64,000 bases of DNA from Pneumocystis sp. 'macacae'. Lineage: Eukaryota > Ascomycota > Pneumocystomycetes > Pneumocystales > Pneumocystaceae. Positions within the stretch are counted from its first letter, which is position 1. Every line of letters begins with the position of its first letter. Positions 47,885-59,767 of the stretch are shown one piece after another. The position numbers and the translations under genes were made by a program. The stretch is from the NCBI GenBank assembly GCA_018127085.1, contig CM030726.1, positions 62,001 through 126,000 on the forward strand. Reading direction: 5' to 3'. The notes beneath the pieces are model-generated. The model saw only the letters and a list, made by a program, of their open reading frames with translations, was not told the origin of the DNA and ran no database searches.

Positions 47885-50800
47885 ATGGAGGTTCTTAAAA
47901 AATATGATATGAATTCTCTCTTTTCAAATTTAAATATGGAAAATGTATTTTTCATTAATTAAAAATATAAATTTTTGTTTTTAAAAAATGACTAGTTTTT
48001 TAATAGAATTTAGGCAGAAGATATAGATATGTCAAGTAAAATTGAAGGTAGTTCTTCAGTATTTGTTTTTTTTTCGTATAAACAATGTTATATTAGATGA
48101 ATCAATAATCGTTCTTGGAGAAGAATTTGATCAATATGCTATGATTTTTGATCGGTATAAAGATTCAGAAATATTTGGTGAAAATGGGCTACTTTCGAAG
48201 TATTATATGTATGGTCAAAAAAGGTTCTTATTTTTTAATATTTATATTTAATTTTTTATGGAGTTTAGGATGGATACATTGATGGAATCTGAGCAGTATC
48301 AAGATTCTCCAGAAATTGAACAGTGGGATTTAGAATGTAAGACTTGGGACCTTATTCAAAGACTATATTCGTAATTTCCTTTTTATACATGTTGTTGAAT
48401 CTAATTGTTAAGTCATCGTGTACAAAAGTCACATGAATTACCAAATATTCATGAATATTCATCAAATGTAGTTTTAGAAGAAGCATTTTATATTCAAACT
48501 CCAGAAGCTATGGAAAATACGGTTTTTTATTTTAATTATATATTATATATATTATTAACAATGTTCTAGATTGTACTAAATTGGTTGAAAGATATTTTTC
48601 CAGAACCTCCATTGTTAGAAATATCTGGAAAGAAATGGCTGTATACAAGAGAAAATATAAGGATGAAAAGATTACAAAGAAAAACATTTAAAGAAGATCA
48701 ATTAATTAATGAATTAGATCCTGACGCACCAACAAGACAACGGAAACTTTTAGATGATAGGGACTTTGTAAGAATTAATCTTATTTGGGTCTTTTTATAC
48801 TTTTTCTAGGAATTCGAGAAAAAATTTTTGCGTAATTTATTTTTGCTCATAAGATCAGGAGATTTTGATAAAGCATGTGATATTTGTAGAGAAACTGGTA
48901 ATTTTTTGAGGTCTGCAATTCTTCAGGGATGTATTGAGTATAGAGATCCATTAATCGGTATAATATATTTTCTTATTTTACGGTTTTTATTAAAAATAAT
49001 AAAGATGATAATAATGCAGAATTGGGTGTTATGGGAACCAAAAGAAAGCAACTTTGGAAAAAAATGTGTTATGAATTATCTAAACAGGCAGAATTAGATC
49101 CTTATGAAAGAGCTCTTTATGGTGCATTGTGTGGCGATCTTCAGTCGGTATATGTCATTTTAATTGTACTATAATATTTTATTATTATTAGGTACTTCAA
49201 GTTTGTGAAACATGGGAAGATTATTTGTGGGCTTATTATAATTCTATTTGTGAATATCAAATAGCCATGGTAAAAATTACATATAATGAAATATAATATT
49301 CATGTTATGAAATAGAATCTTAAACAACTTGGGAAAATTAAACCATCTCAAGATGTGATTATTCCAAATGCTGAGTCTATTTCATTGCCTTCTGTTTTTG
49401 ACAATTTAATTCATAGCGATAATGAGTTTATAAGGTATAAATTTTTTAATATTTAAAAATAACATTCTATAGAAACGATGCAAATGAGCCAATGAGAATT
49501 ATTCAATCAAATATTATAACATCAAAAATTGATGATCTAATTTTAAATCTAAATACCCAGTTACAAGATATTAGGAATGGAACAAGTTCTATAGATATAG
49601 CATCAGTTCCTTCTTTTTTAAGATTTGTTGTTCATTTTATCTTATTATTAAGACATACAAATATATCAATTGATCAAAATAATTCTAATAATTTAATACA
49701 AGCATATATAGAATTATTAGCTGCTGGTGGTAAGGTAAGTTGTATTGTTTTTGAAATATTACGATCTTTTGAATTTTATAGCAAGATATTGTTCCGCTAT
49801 ATGTAGCACAGCTTCCTCATGATATGTCTATAGAGATTTATGCAAAGTTTTTAAGTAGTATGTTAAATTGGATTATGAGACGTAATTAACATATATAAAG
49901 ATATTGATGATGATCAACAACGTATAGATCAATTACATTTAGCTACTAAATATAGACTTGATATATTAAACTCGTTAAGAAGAACAGTCGATATTGTATA
50001 TTCTGCAGCATTAATTAATGATGATATTTTTAATTCTTTTACTTTGGAATTAGTACCTATCACTAATACACCATCTGAATGGGATTTGCATCAAATAAGA
50101 GCTTTAGAATGGATGAAGTCTTCTGATGATTTGAAATATGATATTATTTATAAAAGCAATATTCTTTATAGACGTTTTCTCTGTACGAATGTTTGTAGCT
50201 CTGAAAATTTTACTGATTGTTTTAGTAAAAGGGAAATTAAATGCTGCACAAGCACTTAACCTAAGGTTATCTTCATCAATATTAATAACTAGAGATATGG
50301 TGGAAAGTGAAGATAGCCCTGATCAAGATAAAAAATTTAGACATGCAACAGAATATTTAGGCTATTCTTCTTTATGTATTGGATATATGAGATATGAAAA
50401 CTGGAAAAATATTATGTCAAGTGGTTTAAATGATATGTAGGTAATATTTAATTAAATTAATATGTCTTGATTTTTTTTAATATAGTAAAAATAAAATAAA
50501 CTTTACTGAAAAAAAACAATGGAAATTGGATGTTCAGGTTTGTATTAAATATACAAATATATATATATATATTCAGTTATTTTTAGAGAGCAGTAGAAGA
50601 ATGTGTTACAACTTTTTATGAGCTTATTCAAGGAAATTGGTTACATCCAAATACGTTTTTTATATCCGAATCAGAAGGTATATATATTTATTTTTCAAAT
50701 AGTTTATATAATATTAAGTATGAAATAGATCCAATTATATACAATGAGTTAGTGAAAATAAGGAATATTTATATACCTGAGCTTGTTTGTCTTCTACATA

Positions 50801-51054
50801 AAGTTTATTATGATACTCATACACTTTTTCCAAGGTAGATTATTTTTATATTCTTATTTGTATTAATCTTTCACAGAAATCTACGCGCATGCATGGAACT
50901 ATCTTTTATTGTGGCTGATGAAGAAAAAAAGATATATGAGACATTTTTGTTAACCCATCGCATGCCTGAATATTTAAAATTGCTACGTCAGGCTTCAATA
51001 GCTATGCTTGGATCTTATCACAGCAAATCGAATGAATCATTATGGAATATATAA
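47885..51054 (+). CDS. NUP84: Nucleoporin Nup84/Nup107
   Basis: Scaffold component of the Y-shaped (Nup84/Nup107-160) complex of the nuclear pore. Helical protein with family segments: VLNWLKDIFPEPPLLE, KLLDDRDFEFEKKFLRNLFL, LIRSGDFDKACDICRETGNF, LRSAILQGCIEYRDPLI, KRKQLWKKMCYELSKQAELD, ERALYGALCGDLQSVLQVCE, TWEDYLWAYYNSICEY, then C-terminal LELVPITNTPSEWDLHQIRA and LYTYPELVCLLHKVYY-type helices. Some fifteen short introns. One intron near 47944-48012 is about 70 nt. The promoter gap to VMA5 is under 180 bp (divergent). Confidence 0.9.
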
Positions 51055-51821
51055 ACTATAATGTATATAGCTTATTAATGATATATTTATAAAAAAGTAT
51101 TTTCTCATAAAATTCATCAATCATTTGTTAGTCTTCATTCATAGACTTCTTTTTATATATTTATTTATAATAAAGCCTCTTAATGACAAAAAGTATTATT
51201 TTACATTTAACACGTTTATTATTATAACTTATTTTAGTTTAATATAATTCCACTTGAAATTTTAAGAGGCTTTTACCATTTGTTTTTTATTATATAATAA
51301 ATTTATAGAAAAATGAATTTATGTAAATATTGCATTATTTAAAGATACAAAAATATCTTTTTTCTTAAAATACTTTAAATATATTATATATTCATATTTT
51401 CTATTTATAATATACATTATATCGATAATTAAGAAATCAAATTTTTTTAGCATTTCTTTCGTTTCTCTTGTCTTAAATATAAATATAAAGATATCTTATA
51501 ACATAATATTTATATGAAAATTATAAGCAAAAACATAATAATCTTCTTAGTATCAATTTTGTTAATATAAAATAAATTTTTTTATTTCGAATAACGTTAG
51601 AAATTGTTCACCGAAAAGGTTTTTTTCCTTAATCGGTAAACTAAATTAAAGATATTAAATCTCTAATTTTCAATTATAGTTCAAAACTATAATTCACATG
51701 TAGGAAAACAAAGAATGTTGAAGGAAAATTAAAAAGCATATTTCAGTACATATTGGCTAAAAAAACACTATAAAAGGGTTCAAAATTCATTTTTGTTCTT
51801 TTTGTAAGAAATTATAATGTT
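51055..51821. other. Intergenic, AT-rich
   Basis: Between NUP84 and PMC1. No coding frame or RNA recognised. Confidence 0.45.
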
Positions 51822-54800
51822 ATGAGTAAAAACATGTCAGAATCGAAGCAAGATTTACCAATTATTACAATTGATGCATCGGTAAAGACCGCATATACTT
51901 CAAGGATCTTTGTAATTTATGCAATATAATATATTTTTTCAATATTTTGAAAAGGAAATAACATTGCATAAATTATTGGGGTTTTTGAAGAAATTTAAAT
52001 ATATATATCTAATGAACATTTATCTAGAATATTTCTCCAGATGCATCTCTTGAAAATGGAGAGTGTCGTCATCGTATGTCTGAGTCATCGTGTCAGAATT
52101 CTCATCTTGAGTCGCCATTTAATCAATCAGATTTCCTAACTCAATATGATATATCGACACAACATCATAGTACAGCATCGTGGGATGGATCTACTATAAC
52201 ATCATGTTCTTCAAGAAAACTATCAAACCAATCTACTTTCCATGAGGCAGCTTTACGGACATTGGCTATTGCAGGAATAGGTGTAGATACTCCATTTGCA
52301 TTTACAGCAAAGCAACTTCAGGCTCTTATTGATCCAAGGAATATTGAAATTCTTCGGATTATTGGAGGTATTAAAGGACTGTACCTTGGTTTACATACGG
52401 ATCCCATTTTAGGACTTAATGTTGATGAAAAGTGTATTACAGAGTATGTAACATTGAAAGATTTGATGAATATGGATGATTATCTAGTGTTTGTGAATTT
52501 TATGTCTTTATATAATTCTAATATTTTATTTAGATATGAAAAAATGCGTAAAAATTATGAAGCTAAGGAAACTTCTAAGTTAAAAAATAAGCGAAGATTA
52601 CATGAGGATTATATATTTTTAGAAAAAGGAAGTAGCTATTCATCTTCTGATATATTTATTATGTCAAAGAATGAAACATCTATTTTAAAAAAGTCTAATT
52701 TTATATCGAAGATAGTTGTATATTTTAAAAGCCTTTTCTCATATATTATTATTGTCTTTAATGGTATAATTCGACTATTATCTTTTATTTCAAAAATTAT
52801 GCTTAAAATTAAAATTATACGAGTTTTAAAAGAAGTGTTTATTGGCAAGTCCGAGACATATAAAGATTTTATAAATCTTTATGGTGATTCATATAAAACT
52901 CGTATTTCTGTTTTTGGTGTAAATAGGACACCTAAGCATTCTGTAAAAGGCATAATACCTTTGATTTTTCATGTTTTCAGGGATCCTATACTTATTTTAT
53001 TAGTATGCGCTACAATTATATCATTTTCTATAGATATATATCATAAATTTCAAAGTGTTTATGGTAATTCTTCTGAAGATTCTGAACATTCACGGTTAGT
53101 TTTATTTATAATAAAATTAGTTGCTAACCCTTCATAAAAGTATCGACGGAATTGTAATTTTGGTAGCAATTGTTGTTGTTTCACTTGTCAGTGCTCTTAA
53201 TGATTACCAAAAAGAAAAACAATTTGAAAAGTTGAATTCCAAGGTATTTTCGAGTCATTTTTTCTATAATTTATTTCTTATGTTTGTAATAAGAAAGAAG
53301 ATTTTGAAGTTAAAGTGGTGAGATCTGGAAGACCTATTAATATTTCTGTTTATCAACTTCAAGTTGGCGACATATTGCTTTTTGAACTTGGTGATCTTCT
53401 TTCCGCTGATGGAATTTTAATTGATGGATATAATGTATCTTGTGATGAATCGAGTGCTACAGGGGAATCAAATACAATTGAAAAAGTACCATGTTCTTTA
53501 TCTTTATCTAATACCTCTTCTAAAATGATATTTGATGAACGATATGATCCTTTTATGATAAGCGGAAGTAAAATAGTTGAGGGTACCGGAAAATGTATTG
53601 TTACGTCTGTTGGAATACATTCTTATTACGAAAAAATTATGTCATCTGTTCAAACAGAGTCAGATGATACTCCATTGCAAGTAAAATTGAGTAAATTTGC
53701 TCTTGGTATTGCAAAATTTGGAATATTGTAAGTCTTTTAGAATTTGTACTCTCTAATGATTTTTTAGTGCTAGTCTTTTATTATTTAATATCCTTTTTTG
53801 TCGCTTTTTAGTAAATTATCCTGAAAGTAATGAAACATCTTATGAAAAGACTATGAATTTTATGAGAATATTAATTAGTTCTATAACTATAGTTGTGGTT
53901 GCTCTTCCTGAAGGTCTTCCTCTTGCTATTACTCTTGCTTTGGCATTCGCTACTAGAAAAATGTCTAAAGAAAATAATTTAGTACGTCATTTAAAATCAT
54001 GTGAAACTATGGGGAATGTGACTACTATATGTTCAGATAAAACTGGTACTTTAACGCAAAATAAGATGACGTTGGTTGTTGGAGCATTAGGTCTTTCGTT
54101 TCAGTTTCAGGATTATTTTAACTTGGAGATTAACGAAAGAAACTCCCTAAGTGATGTAAAATTCTTAGACATTTCTACTCTTTCAAAATCATTAAACCCT
54201 TTTGTAAAACAACTTATTATTCAAAGTATAGTAATTAATTCTTCTGCATTCTTAAGCACAGATAAACAGGGTCAAAGTCTTTTTGTAGGATCTAAAACTG
54301 ATTGTGCTTTATTAGAATTTGCTCAAAAATACCTCAATATGGATAATCTTAGTATTGAACGAGCAAATGCAAATGTGTTACAATTTATACCATTTAGTTC
54401 TTCAAGAAAATATATGGCATGTATTATTTCTTTACCTAATGGAGGTGCTAGATTATACGTTAAAGGCGCTAGCGAAGCATTATTAGAATATTCTTCATAT
54501 ATACTCCATGATCCTTCTTCGAAAGAGCTAGACAGTCTTTGTGTATTACCATTAAAACAGGAAGATAAAAACTTAATATATGAAATAATTACTAGCTATG
54601 CATCTTTGTCTTTAAGAACTATTGCATTTCTATATAAAGATTTTAATGTTTGGCCTATTAATGACTTTCAGCTTTCATTAGATAATTCGAATGTTAGTTT
54701 TAATGATATATTTTCTCAAATGGTCTTTATTGGAGTAGTTGGTATTATGGATCCATTAAGGGAAGGTGTAAAGGAAGCTATTAGAACATGCAAAAATGCT

Positions 54801-56379
54801 GGAATAACTGTTAGAATGGTAACAGGTGATAATAAAATTACAGCTGGTGCCATTGCCAAATCTTGTGGTATACATACACCTGGAGGTATCCTTATGGAAG
54901 GAATTGATTTTAGAAATTTGAGTTCTGAAGATATGAATATAATAACTCCTCGACTCCAGGTTTTAGCCAGATCTAGTCCAGAAGATAAGAGAATTCTTGT
55001 TTCTAAACTTAAAGAGTTAGGTGAAGTTGTTGCTGTAACAGGTGATGGTACAAATGACGGGCCTGCGTTAAAAAAAGCAGATGTTGGGTTTTCTATGGGA
55101 ATATCCGGTACTGATGTGGCTAAAGAAGCTTCTGATATAATTCTAATGGATGATAATTTTGCTTCTATAGTTAAGGCATGTGCATGGGGACGAGCAATAA
55201 ATCTTGCTATTAGAAAATTTTTGCAAGTATGATTTTTTAAGTATTAATAAATAAATTAATTAAAATATGTAGTTTCAAATGACTGTTAATCTTACAGCAG
55301 TTCTGCTTGCTTTTATAACAGCAGTAGTCAGTCCAAAATTAAGCTCCGTTCTTAATCCAATACAGCTTCTATGGATCAACTTAATAATGGATGCATTCGC
55401 AGCATTGGCTTTAGCAACAGATCCTCCTAGTACAACTATCTTAAATTCTAAGCCAGAACCTAGAGCATTACCTTTAATTACTTTTCCAATGTGGAAGATG
55501 ATTATTGGGCAGTCTATTTACCAACTTTCAGTTACTTTGATGTTATATTTTTGGGGAGATGTTATTTTTAAATATGATCAAAAAAATGCTACGATAGGTA
55601 CTCTACCTACTTTGATATTTAACACATTTGTTTTTATGCAGATTTTTAATGAGTTCAAGTAATTATTTGCCATTTTAATTATTTTTTCTAACGTGTTAAG
55701 CTGTTGGCGATTAAATAGTGAAGCAAGTATTCTAGAAGGGATTCGTTCGAATCCATGGTATGTTTTTATCAATATTATTATGGTACTAGGTCAAGTACTT
55801 ATTGTTTTTTTTGGGGGCCAAGCTTTTCATGTAAAACCTCTTAATCTGGAACAATGGGTGATTTCATTATGTTTAGGGGCATTATCAATACCTATTTCTA
55901 TGCTTATTAACTACATTCCTGATGATTTCTTAAAGAAGATGTTACCTAATTTTCTTAAACGATCTCTTTTAATTTCAAATGGAAAATCCGACAATCAAAC
56001 ACAATGGAACTTAACTTCATTATACGTTAAGGACGAGCTAGCCGTTCTTAATGTTTTTAGGTGCGGGAACTTTTCTAGTTCTAGAAGCCGTAGGATGAAC
56101 AAATTTTATGAAAAACTATCACAATCAATTCATAAAGAGGATACGAAAAAAGTAAAGAAGATTTTACTTAAAAATCAGAGATTACAGTCATCTACATTCA
56201 GTGCAGCAGCAGTAGCACCTGCAATCATGGTAGGATCTATTGGCGGCTGTATATCCAATACCACGAAAGAGAATACATTGCTTGATGAGTCGTTACGTGA
56301 CCGTGGCGTCGAGGTTTATTCCGAAGATTCAAAAGCGGGTGTTTTTCAGTTAGAGTCAGAGTCATCAAATATATCCTAG
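51822..56379 (+). CDS. PMC1: Vacuolar/plasma-membrane Ca2+-transporting P-type ATPase
   Basis: P2B-type Ca2+ pump. Order of features: N-terminal region with FTAKQLQALIDPRNIEILR and GGIKGLYLGLHTDP, first membrane segments (FRDPILILLVCATIISFSID, IDGIVILVAIVVVSLVSALN), actuator loop with VSCDESSATGESN, VVALPEGLPLAITLALAF, the phosphorylation site CSDKTGTLTQNKM, the nucleotide domain with YVKGASEALLEYSS, MVTGDNKITAGAIAKSCGI, VTGDGTNDGPALKKADVGFS, and C-terminal membrane helices. Introns include 53095-53140 (acceptor AAAAG), one of about 145 nt after residue 16, and those after KLNSK, KFGIL, FLQV and FNEFK. No C-terminal calmodulin site is claimed. The 3' end borders the GC-rich island. Confidence 0.95.
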
Positions 56380-56664
56380 TATTTGCTATATTCCTATGTA
56401 TTTCTATATTAGCATAAATTCTGTAATTTCGTCTTTGGTTTATATTCCCGTTAGTGTATGCAAATTTACACAATTTTTGTGCATTTTAATTTTACAAAAA
56501 TAACTCTCGATATGAAAAAAACTTGTAAATTTGCCTCTATTTATTTGTTTTATGCGAACCAGAAACTAAGACATGCTAACTCTCTGGATTCTCCACTAGG
56601 CAGGAACACAAGACACTCCTCAACTGCTCGCTCTCACCCCCCAAGACACCACATATACTGCAGA
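56380..56664. other. Sharp composition boundary, left edge of GC-rich island
   Basis: Counted lines: 56461-56520 about 20 % G+C, 56521-56580 about 32 %, 56581-56640 about 55 %. The change occurs over roughly 120 bp in the gap between PMC1 and the thioesterase. No repeat or transposon end is visible at the step. Confidence 0.65.
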
Positions 56665-57641
56665 ATGATCGGGATCCTCTCTATATCCTCAGTCTCCATC
56701 TTCATTGGCTACAAGTTCAACGACTTCCTCCGGACATGTCTCTGGAAGAACACCCACATGCCCCCTGAAACACCCCGGCCCGACAGCGGTACCTGCCTTC
56801 CCCGCCCCTCCTCTGACCCTCCCAGAAATCGAAAGGCACATCGAAACCCACCCCTTCGTCCTCCGCCTCCGCTCTGACCCCTCCTTCCTCGAGTCACGGC
56901 CCCACCTCAACGCCCCCCTCAAGCACAGACTCGCCAACTTCACTCTCGGCGTCCTCTCCGGCTCCGGCAGAATCTCCGTCCCCCCCTACTGTTTCCATAG
57001 CGACTCCGCCAGGCGGCTCGTCGTCGTCCTCCACCTCGGCTCCCAGACATGCGGCTACAGTATCTCCCCTGCCCACTGCCCCACTGACCGTTGCCCAGGC
57101 AACATCGTCCACGGAGGCCTCCTTGCAACGTATGCCCACCTACCCTGCCAGCCCGCATGTACTGACAGGCCAGGCTCATCGACGAGAGCTTTGCAAGATG
57201 TGTAGGTTGCCTTGCCGCGCGCCCTCCTGACCTCCAGGCATATCTCGCGTCGCACAAGATGGCAGTGACCGCGAACCTCAACATCGACTACCGCTCTCCT
57301 GTCGAGCCCCAGCACCGCCTGTCGTGCGCTGACCCCCACAGGCAAAGGCCGACCGCTACTATGTGCTCAGTGCTGCAGTCACAAAGGTCGACGGCAGGAA
57401 AACATGGGTCGCCGGCCACATAGTCTCTCTCGATGCAGCAGAGACCGCGTCCCCCGTCGTTGCCGAGGCAACCGCTCTATTTGTATGTCCCTGCTGTCTT
57501 CTGTGCTGACTGCAGATTGAGCCGAGATACGCGTCGCTTATCAAGGCAAGCGGCAGACAGCTGGGCGAGCTGACGTCTGCAGAGAGTCATAGACCTGTAG
57601 GGCACACTCGTCCGGCCGATCGGACGCATCCGCACACCCGA
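56665..57641 (+). CDS. Hot-dog-fold thioesterase (THEM4/UPF0644-like), no stop before next gene
   Basis: Fungal acyl-CoA thioesterase-like protein, probably mitochondrial. An N-terminal hydrophobic helix (MIGILSISSVSIFIGYKF) is followed by EIERHIETHPFVLRLRSDPS, FLESRPHLNAPLKHR, FTLGVLSGSGRISVPPYCF, PGNIVHGGLLATLIDESFAR (hot-dog signature with HGG), MAVTANLNIDYRSP, YYVLSAAVTKVDGRKTWVAG and EATALFIEPRYASL. Introns of 33-52 nt are GC-rich. After removing them, the frame stays open to and through the BCAT ATG, so no stop codon was found. The sense strand is strikingly C-rich (56881-56940: 30 C, 8 G). The end given is only the base before the BCAT start. Confidence 0.78.
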
Positions 57642-59001
57642 ATGGCATCCGCAGCGCAGCTCGACAGTGCGCGGCTCGCAGTAGAGAGGACGCGCAGCCC
57701 GGCAGCGCAGCCGCCGGCCGACAAGCTTGTCTTTGGCACGACGTTTACTGGTCCGTTCTCTGCCCCCAGGCTGTTCTAATGTCAGACCACATGGTTCTGT
57801 GCGACTGGCAGCGGGACGCAGGCTGGTCGGCGCCGCGTATTGTCCCGTATGGGCCGCTTGCGCTCGATCCGTCGTCTCTTGTCTTCCACTATGGGTTCCA
57901 CTGCTTTGAGGGGATGAAGGCGTACAAGGTGGGGGTGGAGGAGTTGCAGTGCTGATCCTCAGGATGCGCGGGGGAGGATCCTGCTGTTCCGGCCGGAGAT
58001 GAACATGCGCCGGCTGAGCCGCTCGGCAGCGCGGATTGCGCTGCCGGGGTTTGACGAGGCGGCTCTTCTCGAGTGCATCTGCAGGCTGCTGGTCCTGGAT
58101 GCACACTGGATTCCAGCGGAGACGGGATATTCTCTGTATATCCGGCCGACGCTGATTGCAACAGAGAAGACGCTGCATCTGCATGCACCAGAGTCGGCAT
58201 CGCTGTTTGTTATTGCGTCGCCTGTAGGGTCGTTCTATGGGCCGGGGTCGGCGCCGGTCTCGCTGTACGCAGTGTCGGCACAGGTCCGGGCATGGCCGGG
58301 GGGGGTTGGGGATGTAAAGGTTGGGGGGAACTATACAGTGGGGATCAGTGCACAGCAGGATGCACAGCGGCGGGGATATGACCAGGCAGGCTTGTTTTAT
58401 TTTGGGAGGCTTCTGAGGCGCGCAGGTGCTGTGGCTGTTTGGGGCAGACAGACAGATCACCGAGGCGGGGGTGATGAACTGCTTTGTGTGCTGGTCGACG
58501 CGGGAGGGCAGGAGGCAGCTTGTTACGCCGGCACTCGACGGGATGATTCTTCCGGGGGTGATCCGCGACTCGGTGCTTGTTCTTGCGCGGGAGCGGCTGG
58601 CCAGCCGTGGCTGGGAGGTGGTTGAGGGGCGGCTAACGCTTGGGGAGCTCGTTCTTGCTGCGCAGGAGTGCCGCCTGCACGAGGTCTTTGGCACCGGCAC
58701 TGCTGCGGTCGTCGCGGTAGGTCCAGCCCTAACCCTAACCCTGCACTGGCCTGCCGAGGGTTTGGCCCTGCAGGGCTGGTTTTGATGAGGGCTCAGCCCT
58801 GGAAGAGGTGCTGACCAGCAGTCGGTCTGCAGGATCGGATACGACGGCGGCGAGCTTGTGCTGCCGGCGGATGGGTGGCGCGAGGGGTCGGTCGCGCAGA
58901 CGATGCGCCAGTGGATCACGGAGATCCAGTATGGGTGTGTCGAGCATCCGTGGACATATGTTGTTGATCCGGCGGCACAGGCGCCTGTGCCGTCTGAATA
59001 G
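57642..59001 (+). CDS. BAT1: Branched-chain amino acid aminotransferase
   Basis: Class IV PLP transaminase of leucine, isoleucine and valine. Readable: [102 protein letters not shown] (PLP-lysine region), [64 protein letters not shown] and [15 protein letters not shown] at the end. Introns: 35 nt after FTG, about 32 nt after MKAYK, 58386-58425 with a GC donor, and 58717-58821 carrying a telomere-like repeat. The sense strand is G-rich, opposite to the neighbouring thioesterase. No obvious import signal. The frame upstream is open into the thioesterase. Confidence 0.93.
58727..58742. repeat. Interstitial telomere-like repeat in a BCAT intron
   Basis: Reads CCCTAACCCTAACCCT, 2.7 exact units of the TTAGGG telomere repeat (complement strand), inside BCAT intron 58717-58821. 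That intron is twice as long as its neighbours and also contains AGGG and GCCCTGCAGGGC elements. Confidence 0.8.
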
Positions 59002-59161
59002 AGTTGCTGAGCCCGTGCCCTGTGTGGTGTGCACGCTCTGCTGCGCGCTGCCGCGCCCATGCTGCAATGCTTGTCTCGGGCCGGTATGCACAGACAAGTG
59101 CTGCTGCGCCAAAGAACCCGCCCATGCCATAGACCCACGTCCGAGTCCACGTGCTGCCCAT
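58916..59161 (-). CDS. Small single-pass membrane protein, possibly a complex I accessory subunit
   Basis: MGSTWTRTWVYGMGGFFGAA, then ALVCAYRPETSIAAWARQRA and AERA: a short N-terminal helix with one transmembrane segment and a YxPxTSIxxWA motif. I associate this with ESSS/NDUFB11-like subunits of NADH dehydrogenase, from memory and weakly. The 3' end is unclear. Read straight through, the frame stops at 58916 and overlaps about 85 bp of the BCAT last exon on the other strand; an unseen intron could shorten it. Divergent from RPL9 across about 600 bp. Confidence 0.45.
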   Translation of the reverse strand: MGSTWTRTWVYGMGGFFGAAALVCAYRPETSIAAWARQRAAERAHHTGHGLSNSIQTAQAPVPPDQQHMSTDARHTHTGSP

Positions 59162-59767
59162 GGTGTGCAGACGCAGCCGCCCGTCCCATCTGCCCTGTCC
59201 TGCCCTAACCCTGCCCTCGCTGTGTCCAGCCCTAGCCCTAGCCCTGTTCAACCGGCCCTTAGCGCATGCCCGACCCTGCCCAGCCGCAGTGTCGGACTAT
59301 GCAGGGCAGTGCACGTCTGAGGCTGGGCAGAAGCGGCAGAAGCAGGCAGCCAAGGGCACAGCCCGCAAGCAGCATACAGGCGGACGCAGGCGCAGAAGTG
59401 CCGGTGCTGATCACGTGGCCGTTGCCGGGGGAACTGGCGGGAGAGCCGAGTGGGCGGCAAGCGGGTGTCTCCAGAGCAAACCGGGGCGTGCTTGGGCAGG
59501 CGCAAAGCGGGTCCGCGCTGGCCACGTGCCCTGTCTCCAGAGACGTCTGGAAAGTCTGGGAGACTGCCGAGGCCGCAGCGACGCAGGCGCATTGCATTCC
59601 GTTTCCATGGAAACCGTCTCTAGAGACCGTTGCTGTGGGTTTCGAGAACGCCTTGGAAATGCTGGACGCTGCCATCGCCCGCCTGCGCATCGGGTTAGGG
59701 CTTTGCGGGCAGGGCTAGGGCTAGGGTTGGCAGTGACGGCTTGGCGGCGGGCGGCGGACCGCTCGGC
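59162..59767. promoter_or_regulatory. GC-rich bidirectional promoter region with inverted teloboxes
   Basis: Lies between the minus-strand small membrane protein and RPL9. Contains CCCTAACCCTG near 59202 and an exact 17-nt inverted repeat CCCTAGCCCTAGCCCTG at 59230-59246 and, reversed, at 59710-59726. GGGTTAGGG is at 59695-59703. The inner part holds palindromes TTCCATGGAA and GTCTCTAGAGAC near 59606-59630. The right-hand boxes end about 41 bp before the RPL9 ATG. Open frames here on both strands (up to about 150 codons) lack family features and reflect high G+C. Confidence 0.65.

Noticed and set aside
57477..59189. 570-codon open frame on the minus strand opposite BCAT
   Set aside because: It lies across BCAT exons, introns and the BCAT-thioesterase junction, has no domain features, and is expected from high G+C. 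The BCAT frame explains the conserved sequence.
58727..59730. TTAGGG-like repeats as a real chromosome end
   Set aside because: Only two to three units at each place, in both orientations, inside an intron and a promoter with unique genes on both sides.
59151..59750. Several 100-240 codon frames in the GC-rich gap before RPL9
   Set aside because: Overlapping frames on both strands without motifs; the region carries paired teloboxes and looks like promoter DNA.
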